A stretch of DNA of 15,916 bases, taken from NCBI GenBank assembly GCA_024304875.1, contig JAMWZF010000029.1:1-15916 (forward strand), written 5' to 3'. Positions 1 through 6,477 of the stretch are shown in pieces; position 1 is the stretch's first letter; each line of letters opens with the position of its first letter. The notes below the pieces were generated by a model. That model was not told the DNA's origin. It made no database searches and worked only from the letters and a program-made list of their open reading frames with translations. Origin of the DNA: Paracoccaceae bacterium (lineage in GTDB: Bacteria; Pseudomonadota; Alphaproteobacteria; Rhodobacterales; Rhodobacteraceae). The position numbers and the translations under genes were made by a program.

Positions 1-1185
1 CTGGGTCTGGATCTCGGGGCCGCGGGGGGCGGGGCCTTTGCCGGGGAAGAGCTCGACCCCGGCCATCATGCCGATGGAGCGGACGTCCTTGACCAGCGGG
101 TGGTCGCCCAGCGAGTGGATCGCCTCCCTGAAGTAGGGGGCCATCTCCTTCGACCGCTCGAACAGCCCTTCCTCCCGGTAGATCTCGAGCGAGGCCAGAC
201 CCGCGGCGCAGGCGGCCGGGTGGCCGGAGTAGGTGTAGCCGTGGAACAGCTCGATCCCGCCCATCGCGGCCTTGTCCGTCACCACCTCGTAGATGTCGTC
301 CCGCACGACCACGGCGCCCATCGGCATCGACCCGTTGGTCAGGGCCTTGGCCATGGTCATGATGTCGGGCGTCACGCCGAAGGTGTCGGCGGCGAAGGCC
401 CCGCCGAGGCGGCCGAAGCCGGTGATGACCTCGTCGAACACCAGCAGGAAGCCGTACTGGTCGCAGATCGCCCGCAGCCGCTCGAGGTAGCCCTTCGGCG
501 GCGGCAGGGTTCCGCAGGAGCCGGCGACGGGCTCCACGAAGACCGCCGCGATGGTCTCGGCCCCGTGGGTCGCGACGAAGCGTTCGAGGTCCTCGGCCCG
601 GTCGGCGCCGGTGGCGCGCTGGCCGGGGACCTTCAGCTCCTCGTCCGTCCAGGTGTGCCGCATGTGCAGGACGCCGGGCATGGTCAGCGGGAAGGCACGC
701 CGGTTGTTGACGAGGCCGGAGAGGGCCACGCCGCCGAGGTTCACGCCGTGATACGCCTTGTCCCGGCTGATGAAGTGGCGCCGGTTCTCGCCCTTGGCCG
801 TGTGGTACGCCATGACGATCTTGAGCGCGGTGTCGACGCTCTCGGACCCCGAGTTGGTGAAGAAGACGTGGTTCATCCCCTCGGGGGTCAGCCGCGCGAC
901 CTCCTCGGCCAGCTGGAAGGACAAGGGGTGCGAGGTCCAGAAGGGCGAGACGTAGGTGACGGACTGCATCGCCTCGTGCACGCGCTCGATGATCTTGGGG
1001 TGGCAATGCCCGGCGGGCGAGCAGAAGAGGCCCGAGGAGCCGTCGATCACGGTGCCGCCCTTGTGGTCCTTGAGATAGACGCCCTTGGCCTCGACGATCA
1101 GGCGCGGGTCCTTCTTGAAGCCGCGGTTGTCGGTGAAGGGAATCCAGAACTCCTCGAGCGAGTTGGTCTTGGAATCGAGCGCCAT
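1..1185 (-). CDS. Class III aminotransferase, omega-amino acid:pyruvate type (3' end beyond window)
   Basis: This is a PLP-dependent class III aminotransferase. It probably moves the amino group of an omega-amino acid such as beta-alanine, or of another amine, onto pyruvate in the cytoplasm. The N-terminal region, with FWIPFTDNRGFKKDPRLI followed by a conserved GLFCSPAGHCHP stretch, resembles beta-alanine:pyruvate aminotransferases. Other motifs are NSGSESVDTALK, AYHGVN, the PLP-aspartate motif DEVITGFGRLG near residue 250, catalytic Lys280 in MAKALTNG, and HGYTYSGHP. The 395 visible codons stay open to the window edge, so about 40-50 C-terminal residues are missing. The ATG at 1185 has AAGGA 8 nt upstream. 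The gene stands alone behind a 383-bp intergenic region after uvrC. The family is certain. The substrate is inferred, and taurine or another omega-amine remains possible. Confidence 0.9.
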   Translation of the reverse strand, partial: MALDSKTNSLEEFWIPFTDNRGFKKDPRLIVEAKGVYLKDHKGGTVIDGSSGLFCSPAGHCHPKIIERVHEAMQSVTYVSPFWTSHPLSFQLAEEVARLTPEGMNHVFFTNSGSESVDTALKIVMAYHTAKGENRRHFISRDKAYHGVNLGGVALSGLVNNRRAFPLTMPGVLHMRHTWTDEELKVPGQRATGADRAEDLERFVATHGAETIAAVFVEPVAGSCGTLPPPKGYLERLRAICDQYGFLLVFDEVITGFGRLGGAFAADTFGVTPDIMTMAKALTNGSMPMGAVVVRDDIYEVVTDKAAMGGIELFHGYTYSGHPAACAAGLASLEIYREEGLFERSKEMAPYFREAIHSLGDHPLVKDVRSIGMMAGVELFPGKGPAPRGPEIQTQ

Positions 1186-1299
1186 GAGAGGGGTCCTTTC
1201 GCGAATCGGAGGGGCCGCGGCGGGGCGGCGGTTTCAGGCACATTGGGGGGAGCGATGGGAGAGAGGCAAGGGGGGAGGCTCGGTCACGCGACACCCTGA

Positions 1300-1440
1300 G
1301 CCGCCCCATCGTCGGGCCGCGGTCCGGCGATCCTCACCTCGGATCGGGGCACTTTATCTCTCAAGCCCGGAAGACGTTGGAACGTCGCGCGAGCATCGGC
1401 CAATCGCCGGGCCGTGGGGGCGGCCCGACGATGGGGCGGC
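1300..1440. repeat. 141-bp inverted-repeat element upstream of the aminotransferase
   Basis: Positions 1300-1320 and 1420-1440 are perfect 21-bp inverted copies of each other. A further inner pair (CCGGCGAT at 1324-1331 and ATCGCCGG at 1403-1410) extends the stem after a small internal mismatch. The 71-nt centre contains another dyad, GACGTT-GG-AACGTC (1373-1386). As minus-strand RNA this would form a long stable stem within the 5' leader or promoter region of the downstream aminotransferase. It could be a structured RNA, a factor-independent transcription stop, or a miniature inverted-repeat element. I see no flanking target-site duplication and no U-run after the stem. Confidence 0.75.
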
Positions 1441-1490
1441 GCCTTCGGCTTGATTCCGCCCCACGTGCCGAGATGTCGTTCCTCACCTCG
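1331..1490. repeat. 11-bp direct repeat TCCTCACCTCG (1331-1341 and 1480-1490)
   Basis: The same 11-mer occurs once inside the loop of the inverted-repeat element and once 139 bp further on, outside it. On the minus strand both copies read CGAGGTGAGGA. They may be duplicated regulator sites or the result of a local duplication. No known factor is recognised. Confidence 0.35.
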
Positions 1491-1524
1491 AAAGACCGGA
1501 CTCCCCAGACTTCAGCGATTCCAA

Positions 1525-1539
1525 TTAACCGTTTATTAA
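1525..1539. promoter_or_regulatory. Candidate CtrA binding site (TTAA-N7-TTAA)
   Basis: The sequence is TTAA-CCGTTTA-TTAA, an exact match to the full CtrA consensus of alphaproteobacteria. A GANTC (CcrM methylation) site lies 4 bp to the left at 1517-1521, with another at 1452-1456. The box sits between the uvrC stop codon and the leader of the aminotransferase, about 340 bp before that gene's ATG. In such GC-rich DNA this match is not expected often by chance. Binding itself is inferred. Confidence 0.5.
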
Positions 1540-1545
1540 CTGCAT

Positions 1546-1561
1546 CTTACCCGCGGATAAG
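1546..1561 (-). terminator. Weak terminator-like hairpin after uvrC
   Basis: Eight nucleotides after the uvrC stop codon the minus strand contains CTTATC-CGCG-GGTAAG, a 6-bp stem with one G-T pair and a 4-nt loop. The DNA beyond it is AT-rich but has no continuous T-run, so it is at best a weak intrinsic terminator. It could also be a protein-binding dyad. Confidence 0.3.
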
Positions 1562-1568
1562 GTCGCCC

Positions 1569-3437
1569 TCAGCCCTTCTCGTGGAAGTAGGCGTAGATCG
1601 TCTCGGCCAGCTTCCCCGAGACCCCCTCCACCGCCTTGAGGTCGGCGAGGTTGGCGCGGCTCACCGCCTTGGCCGAGCCGAAATGCGCCAGAAGCGCCCG
1701 TTTGCGCGTCGCCCCCACGCCGGGCACATCGTCCAGCGGCGTCGCCCCCACGGCCTTGGACCGCTTGGCCCGGTGGGTGCCGATGGCAAAGCGGTGGGCC
1801 TCGTCCCGCAGGCGCTGCACGAAGTAGAGGACCGGATCGTTGTGGCGCAGCGCCTTCACCGGCTTGCCGATGCGGTGGAACTCCTCCTTGCCCGCGTTGC
1901 GGTCGATACCCTTGGCGACGCCGATCATGGCGATGTCCTCGACGCCGAGCTCGGCCATGATCTCGGCCACGGCACTCACCTGCCCCGCGCCGCCGTCGAT
2001 CAGCAGAAGGTCCGGCCAGGTGCCGCCCTGGCGGTCGGGGTCCTCCTTCAGCAGCCGCTTGAACCGGCGGGTCAGCACCTCCTTCATCATGCCGAAGTCA
2101 TCCCCGGGGGTAAGCTCCTCGCCCTTGATGTTGAACTTGCGGTACTGGCTCTTCACGAAGCCTTCGGGGCCGGCCACGATCATCGCGCCGACGGCATGGG
2201 CGCCCTGGATGTGGGAGTTGTCGTAGACCTCGATCCGCTGGGGGATCACGCTCATCTCGAAGGCTTCCGACAGGCCCTTGAGCAGTTTGCCCTGGGTCGC
2301 CGTCTCGGACATCTTCCGCGCCAGGCTCTCGCGGGCGTTGCGCAGGGCGCTTTCGACCAGCTCCGCCTTCTCGCCGCGCTGGGGGACGTTGATCTCGACC
2401 TTCCGGCCCGCCTTTTCGGCCAGGGCCTCGGCCATCAGGTCGGCATCGTCCAGGCCGTGGGACAGAAGAAGCATCCGGGGCGGTTCCCGGTTCGCGTAGA
2501 ACTGGCCGACGAAGGCCTGCATGATCTCGGCCGCGTCCTCCTCGCCGTTGAGGCGGGGGTAGTAGTCGTGGTTGCCCCAGTTCTGGTTGGCACGGATGAA
2601 GAAGACCTGCACGCAGGCCTGCCCGCCGTCGACATGCAGGGCGATGACGTCCGCCTCGGCGGTGTTCTGCGGGTTGATGCCCTGCGCCGACTGCACTTGG
2701 GTCAGGGCGCGGATGCGGTCGCGGAGGGCGGCGGCGCGCTCGAATTCCATCGCCTCGGAGGCCTCGGCCATCTCCCTGGCCAGCTGCTCCTGCACCGCCG
2801 TCGACTTGCCCGTCAGGTAGCGTGCGGCGTCCTTGACGCTTTCGCCATAGGCGGCTTCGTCGATGTAGCCGACGCAGGGCGCGCTGCACCGCTTGATCTG
2901 GTAGAGCAGGCAGGGCCGGGTCCGGCTGTCGAAGGTCGCATCGGAGCAGTTCCGCAGCAGGAAGGCCTTCTGCAGCTGGTTCAGCGTCCGGCGCACGGCT
3001 CCGGCGCCCGCGAAGGGGCCGTAGTAGTCGCCCTTCTCCTTCTTGGCGCCCCGGTGGAGCTTTATCTGCGGAAAAGGATGCTCCCGGCTGACGAGGATGT
3101 TGGGGAACGACTTGTCGTCGCGCAGGAGCACGTTGAACTTGGGCTTGAGCTGCTTGATCAGGTTCTGCTCGAGCAGCAGCGCCTCGGTCTCGGTCCGCGT
3201 GGTGAGGAACATCATCGAGGCGGTTTCCTCGATCATCCGGGCGATCCGCGGCGAGTGCCCCTGCCCCCGCGCATAGGACGAGACCCGCGCCTTGAGGTTC
3301 CGCGCCTTGCCGACGTAGAGCACCTGGGCAGAGGCATCGAGCATCCGGTACACCCCCGGCCCGCTTTTCAGCGTGCGCAGGTAGGACTGGATGCAGGCCG
3401 TGCCGGTGACGGCACTGGTGTCGGGCTGGTCGGTCAT
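1569..3437 (-). CDS. uvrC: Excinuclease ABC subunit C (UvrC)
   Basis: UvrC is the dual-incision nuclease of nucleotide excision repair; it acts with UvrB on damaged DNA. Domains in order: an N-terminal GIY-YIG nuclease for the 3' incision (GVY at residues 28-30, YVG at 41-43, then KARNLK); a cysteine-containing segment (CLLYQIKRCSAPCVGY); a UVR helical motif near residues 200-240; the RNase H-like 5'-incision domain with EVYDNSHIQG and DLLLIDGGAGQ; and a C-terminal helix-hairpin-helix pair (DDVPGVGATRKRALL, VEGVSGKLAETIY). The 622-aa length is normal for the family. I chose the ATG at 3437, which starts MTDQPD. A TTG 12 codons upstream is possible, and neither has a clear Shine-Dalgarno sequence. 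The gene is the only one between its own leader and the 1186-1568 gap, so it is probably monocistronic. Confidence 0.97.
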   Translation of the reverse strand: MTDQPDTSAVTGTACIQSYLRTLKSGPGVYRMLDASAQVLYVGKARNLKARVSSYARGQGHSPRIARMIEETASMMFLTTRTETEALLLEQNLIKQLKPKFNVLLRDDKSFPNILVSREHPFPQIKLHRGAKKEKGDYYGPFAGAGAVRRTLNQLQKAFLLRNCSDATFDSRTRPCLLYQIKRCSAPCVGYIDEAAYGESVKDAARYLTGKSTAVQEQLAREMAEASEAMEFERAAALRDRIRALTQVQSAQGINPQNTAEADVIALHVDGGQACVQVFFIRANQNWGNHDYYPRLNGEEDAAEIMQAFVGQFYANREPPRMLLLSHGLDDADLMAEALAEKAGRKVEINVPQRGEKAELVESALRNARESLARKMSETATQGKLLKGLSEAFEMSVIPQRIEVYDNSHIQGAHAVGAMIVAGPEGFVKSQYRKFNIKGEELTPGDDFGMMKEVLTRRFKRLLKEDPDRQGGTWPDLLLIDGGAGQVSAVAEIMAELGVEDIAMIGVAKGIDRNAGKEEFHRIGKPVKALRHNDPVLYFVQRLRDEAHRFAIGTHRAKRSKAVGATPLDDVPGVGATRKRALLAHFGSAKAVSRANLADLKAVEGVSGKLAETIYAYFHEKG

Positions 3438-3732
3438 CGGGTCGACTGTCGTGATTCTGGGGTCCGGCTGCAATGCGGCAAGAGAGAGGACAAGGGCAAA
3501 GGCATCCCCGACTTCTGTGGATAACCCTGTGGCCAGCTGACGCTCGCCGGAGAAATGTCCTTATCCTCTCGCGGGTTCATGTCCTTGCCTGATTTTTGGG
3601 CGCAATCGCAACGCCTTGATTTCTCCACCAATTTTCTCACGGACTTGGCAAAATACTGAAATCATTGAGGATTTGTAACCAGTTTGTGACCGGCGTCAGA
3701 CGCGGTGGACAACTTTCGTTGCGTTATGTGCC
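3438..3732. other. AT-richer leader between the SDR gene and uvrC
   Basis: This 295-bp stretch is clearly richer in A and T than the flanking genes and should contain the uvrC promoter. It holds a perfect DnaA box (3516-3524), two copies of ATGTCCTT (3555-3562 and 3579-3586), a dyad GCGTC-A-GACGC (3693-3703), and an imperfect tandem 11-mer that reads GGTCACAAACT/GGTTACAAATC on the minus strand. A 68-codon minus-strand frame (3434-3640, GTG start) ends in an ATGA overlap with the uvrC start. Its codon choice is unlike the real genes here, so I do not call it a gene. No convincing -35/-10 pair could be assigned. Confidence 0.5.
3516..3524 (-). promoter_or_regulatory. Perfect DnaA box (TTATCCACA)
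   Basis: On the minus strand the nine bases are exactly TTATCCACA, the high-affinity DnaA recognition sequence. It lies about 80 bp before the uvrC start codon. Looser relatives (for example TTGTCCACC near 3705-3713 on the minus strand) are close by, but no ordered cluster typical of an origin is seen. DnaA control of uvrC is an inference. Confidence 0.5.
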
Positions 3733-4509
3733 TCAGGCACCCATTTCGTCCGGCGTCTGCCAGATCAGGTGCTGTCCGCCGTCCACGCACAGAAGTTGCC
3801 CGGTGACCGCGGGAGCATCCAGAAAATAACCCAGCGCCGCGCAGATGTCGGCCGGGTTGGACCCGCGGCGCAGGATCGTCGCCCCGCGCTGGCCCTCGAA
3901 ATTCTCCTTCGGCTGGCGGGCGCCCTGAAGGGTCGGCCCGGGGCCGATGGCGTTGATCCGCACCTTCGGGCCCATCGCCTGCGCCGCCGTCCGGGTGAAG
4001 GCCCAGAGGCCCATCTTGGCGATGGTGTAGGTCATGTGCTCGGGGGTCAGCTTGCGGACCTTCTGGTCGATCATGTTCAGGACGAGGCCCTGGGCCAGCG
4101 GCTCCCCGTTGTCGTCGCTGACCGGGTCTGGGACCTGCGCATAGAGGGCCTGGGTCAGCACGAAAGGCGCGCGCAGGTTGCTCTCCAGGTGTTTGTCCCA
4201 GCCGGCGCGCGTGGCGCTCTTGAGGGTGTCATACTCGAAGACGGAGGCGTTGTTGACCAGCACGGTGATCGGCCCGCCCAGACCTTCGGCAGCTGCGGGA
4301 AGAAGGCCCTGCACCTCGGCCTCCTCGGTCAGGTCGGCCTGAAGGGTGACGGCGCTGCGGCCCTTGCCGCGGATCAGATCGGCGACCTCCGCGGCGGCCT
4401 CCTCCGACCCGTGATAATGCACCGCGACGTCGTGGCCGCGATCGGCGAGGTAGAGCGCCATCGCCCGGCCCAGCCGCTTCCCCCCGCCTGTCACCAAGGC
4501 CCGCGTCAT
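3733..4509 (-). CDS. Pteridine-reductase-like short-chain dehydrogenase (FolM/PTR1 type)
   Basis: This 258-aa NAD(P)H-dependent SDR probably reduces a dihydropterin or dihydrofolate-type substrate in the cytoplasm. The cofactor motif is TGGGKRLG (residues 7-14), with the Arg-containing form typical of NADPH-using pteridine reductases, and NNAS follows at 86-89. The usual catalytic Ser is replaced by Asp148 in NMIDQ, followed by Tyr161 and Lys165 (YTIAK). This Asp-Tyr-Lys set is the signature of PTR1/FolM enzymes. The start ATG overlaps the stop of the upstream antiporter gene (ATGA at 4506-4509), so translation is probably coupled. It is the last gene of the run that starts at 8203. The SDR family is certain and the pteridine substrate likely. 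A general ketone or aldehyde reductase is the alternative. Confidence 0.88.
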   Translation of the reverse strand: MTRALVTGGGKRLGRAMALYLADRGHDVAVHYHGSEEAAAEVADLIRGKGRSAVTLQADLTEEAEVQGLLPAAAEGLGGPITVLVNNASVFEYDTLKSATRAGWDKHLESNLRAPFVLTQALYAQVPDPVSDDNGEPLAQGLVLNMIDQKVRKLTPEHMTYTIAKMGLWAFTRTAAQAMGPKVRINAIGPGPTLQGARQPKENFEGQRGATILRRGSNPADICAALGYFLDAPAVTGQLLCVDGGQHLIWQTPDEMGA

Positions 4510-5459
4510 ACCAGCAGCACCACGAGGTAGGCGATGTAGAGGCCGGTCAGGACCACGCCCCACAGCCGGGTGATGTCGACCTTGAAGAAGACGAAGGGCA
4601 GGAGCGCCAGCGAGGCGGCGGCCATGACCCAGAGGTCGAAGGTCAGGAACTCGCGGTCCACCGGAATCGGGCCGAAGAGGCTGGCGATGCCGATGATGGC
4701 GAGCAGGTTGAACATGTTCGACCCGATCACGTTGCCCAGGGCCACGTCCGCCTGCCGGCGCAGGGCCGCGGCGACGGTGGTGGCCAGCTCGGGCAGGGAG
4801 GTGCCGACGGCGATGAGGGTCAGGCCGATGACCGTCTCGGAGATGCCCCAGGCGCGGGCGATCTCGACCGAGCCGTCGACCAGCAGGTCCGCGCCGAGCG
4901 GCAGGCCGATCAGGCCGAGGGCGAGGAAGAACAGGATCTTGGGCCAGGACATCGACAGGTCCACGCCTTCCAGTTCCTCTTCCAGTTCGGTCTCCTGCCC
5001 GGCCCGGCGATGGGTACGGGCGGTGTGGAAGGCATGCGCCAGCATCGCCGCGAGCGCCGCCAGCAGCACCAGGCCGGACACCCAGGTGATGACGCCGAAG
5101 AAGCAGAGGCCGATGAACAAGACCGTCGCGGCCAGCATCTGCACGTAGCTGTGCCGGGTGTCGCACTCCGAGGTGTGCATCGCCGCCAGGATCGCGGGGA
5201 GGCCAAGCACCAGCAGGATGTTTGCGGTGTTCGACCCGACGACGTTGCCCAGCGCGATGCCGGGCACGTCCGTCAGGATCGCCTGGACCGAGATCAGAAG
5301 CTCGGGCGCCGAGGTGCCGAAGGCGACGATGGTGAGCGAGACGATCAGGGCCGGGATGCCGAGCCGGAGGGCCAGGTTCACGGCGCCCTTCACCAGGCTG
5401 TCGCCGGCCAGCACGAGGATGGTCAGCCCGAGGCCGACGTAGATCCAGTTCATCATCAT
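4506..5459 (-). CDS. Na+/Ca2+-type antiporter, CaCA family (YrbG-like)
   Basis: This 317-aa polytopic inner-membrane protein of the calcium/cation antiporter superfamily exchanges Ca2+ (or another cation) for Na+ or H+. It has about ten hydrophobic segments in two inverted halves. Each half carries an ion-binding alpha repeat: GTSAPELLISV with GNVVGSNTANI in the first, GTSLPELATTV with GNVIGSNMFNL in the second. The halves are joined by a hydrophilic loop with an acidic patch (ETELEEELEG). Three consecutive ATGs (5459, 5456, 5453) precede the first membrane helix. The 5459 start shares one base with the upstream stop (TGATG), which favours coupled translation. An in-frame extension to 5528 would add an arginine-rich tail and is unlikely. 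The actual ion is not shown by sequence. Confidence 0.92.
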   Translation of the reverse strand: MMMNWIYVGLGLTILVLAGDSLVKGAVNLALRLGIPALIVSLTIVAFGTSAPELLISVQAILTDVPGIALGNVVGSNTANILLVLGLPAILAAMHTSECDTRHSYVQMLAATVLFIGLCFFGVITWVSGLVLLAALAAMLAHAFHTARTHRRAGQETELEEELEGVDLSMSWPKILFFLALGLIGLPLGADLLVDGSVEIARAWGISETVIGLTLIAVGTSLPELATTVAAALRRQADVALGNVIGSNMFNLLAIIGIASLFGPIPVDREFLTFDLWVMAAASLALLPFVFFKVDITRLWGVVLTGLYIAYLVVLLV

Positions 5460-5653
5460 CAGGCGCGGCCTCCCTTGCCGCAGGGACAGGGGCCGCGTCC
5501 GATCCGGGGCCGGCCGCAGGCGGCGCATTTGCCCTTGGACCGGCTCAGGCCGATCCGGGGCATCCGCAGCCGTCCGAACATGGCCAGCACGGCCATGAAG
5601 ACGAGGAAGAGAGAGACGATCTTGAGGATCACGTCAGAGGCCGAAACGGGCAT
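5459..5653 (-). CDS. Small membrane protein with C-terminal zinc-ribbon-like motif
   Basis: This is a 64-aa protein of unknown function. Residues 8-25 form one hydrophobic helix (ILKIVSLFLVFMAVLAMFG). A basic linker follows, then a CX2CX9CXC cluster (CAACGRPRIGRGPCPCG) that could bind one zinc ion or an Fe-S centre on the cytoplasmic side. The ATG at 5653 overlaps the end of the upstream S49 peptidase gene by 20 bp and has GAGGAG about 10 nt before it. A GTG at 5632, one base after the peptidase stop, is the alternative start and would give 57 aa. The gene ends in a TGATG overlap with the antiporter. The overlaps on both sides and intact Cys pattern make it a real gene. Its job may be tied to the peptidase. 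Confidence 0.8.
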   Translation of the reverse strand: MPVSASDVILKIVSLFLVFMAVLAMFGRLRMPRIGLSRSKGKCAACGRPRIGRGPCPCGKGGRA

Positions 5654-6425
5654 AGGCCGCCCGCTCCTCGATGGCCCCGAGCCCGTCCTCGACCACCTGC
5701 GCGCCAAGGCGGCTGAGCAGGGGTTTCTTCTGGCCGAAGACGCGGAACTTCGTCTTGTCGCCGTAGAGGTCCTTCATCCGGGGCACCAGGTGGCCGATGC
5801 CGTCGGCAAGGCCGATCTCGACCGCGCCCTTGCCGACCCAGATCTTGCCGGTGAACAGCTCGGGGTCCTCGCCAAGGGTGCTGCCCCGACGCTCCTTCAC
5901 CGTGTCGATGAAATAGGCATGAAGCTGGTCGAGGAGGTCCTTCAGCCGGGCGACGTCCTCTTCCTTCTCGGGGCGGAAGGGGTCCATGAAGGACTTCGAC
6001 TTGCCCGCCGTGTGGACCCTGCGTTCGACGCCGTGGCGGTCGATGAACTCCGACAGCCCGAAGCCGGCCGAGATGACGCCGATGGACCCGAGGATCGAGC
6101 CGCGATCCACGGTGATGTCGTCCCCCGCGCAGGCCAGCCAGTAACCGCCCGAGGCCGCGACATCCTCGACGAAGGCATGCACGCGCACCTTCTTCTCGGC
6201 GGCGAGGCGGCGGATGCGGGCGGCGATCAGGGAGGACTGCACGGCCGAGCCGCCGGGCGAGTTGATCTGAAGCGCGACGGCCTTGGGCTTGGCCCGGAAC
6301 GCCTTTTCGATCACCGGGGCGAGGGACTTGTCCGACAGCCCCCGCGCCCCCATTCCGATGGCCCCTTCCAGACGGATGACCGACACCAGCGGGTCGGCTT
6401 TCACGAAGGGGATCAGGCGTTTCAT
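5634..6425 (-). CDS. S49-family serine peptidase (SppA/SohB-like)
   Basis: This 263-aa Ser/Lys-dyad peptidase belongs to the signal-peptide-peptidase A clan and degrades leftover signal peptides or other membrane-associated peptides. The beta-alpha core motif INSPGGS is at residues 55-60 and the nucleophile Ser92 is in VAASGGYWLA. The likely general base is Lys144 in AGKSKSFMDPF, and the 52-residue spacing fits the Bacillus SppA dyad. SIGVISAGFG follows the nucleophile. Unlike classical SppA it has no N-terminal membrane helix or signal peptide, as it begins MKRLIPFVKADPLV. An upstream ATG at 6437 would add only four residues (MSGH). It lies 52 bp after the ABC permease gene and overlaps the small membrane gene by 20 bp. 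The family is certain; the substrate and the membrane association are not. Confidence 0.92.
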   Translation of the reverse strand: MKRLIPFVKADPLVSVIRLEGAIGMGARGLSDKSLAPVIEKAFRAKPKAVALQINSPGGSAVQSSLIAARIRRLAAEKKVRVHAFVEDVAASGGYWLACAGDDITVDRGSILGSIGVISAGFGLSEFIDRHGVERRVHTAGKSKSFMDPFRPEKEEDVARLKDLLDQLHAYFIDTVKERRGSTLGEDPELFTGKIWVGKGAVEIGLADGIGHLVPRMKDLYGDKTKFRVFGQKKPLLSRLGAQVVEDGLGAIEERAAYARFGL

Positions 6426-6477
6426 GTGCCCCGACATAGGCCGGGGGGCGGGGAGGAACAAGGCGCGGGCGGCCCGC

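Noticed and set aside
100..1299. Plus-strand open frame of 399 codons opposite the first aminotransferase
   Set aside because: The minus strand encodes a motif-complete aminotransferase over the same bases. The plus-strand product shows only low-complexity antisense composition.
1300..1440. Insertion sequence or transposon remnant with coding capacity
   Set aside because: The interior is only about 100 bp, no transposase fragment is present and no target-site duplication is visible. Only a miniature element or RNA structure remains possible.
1377..3524. Plus-strand open frame of 715 codons opposite uvrC
   Set aside because: It is antisense to a clear uvrC. The translation is rich in His, Arg, Gly, Leu and Asp with no recognisable domain, a normal by-product of GC-biased third codon positions.
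3438..3732. Chromosomal replication origin in the uvrC leader
   Set aside because: Only one exact DnaA box is present, with no ordered box cluster, and the flanking genes are not those usually found at alphaproteobacterial origins.
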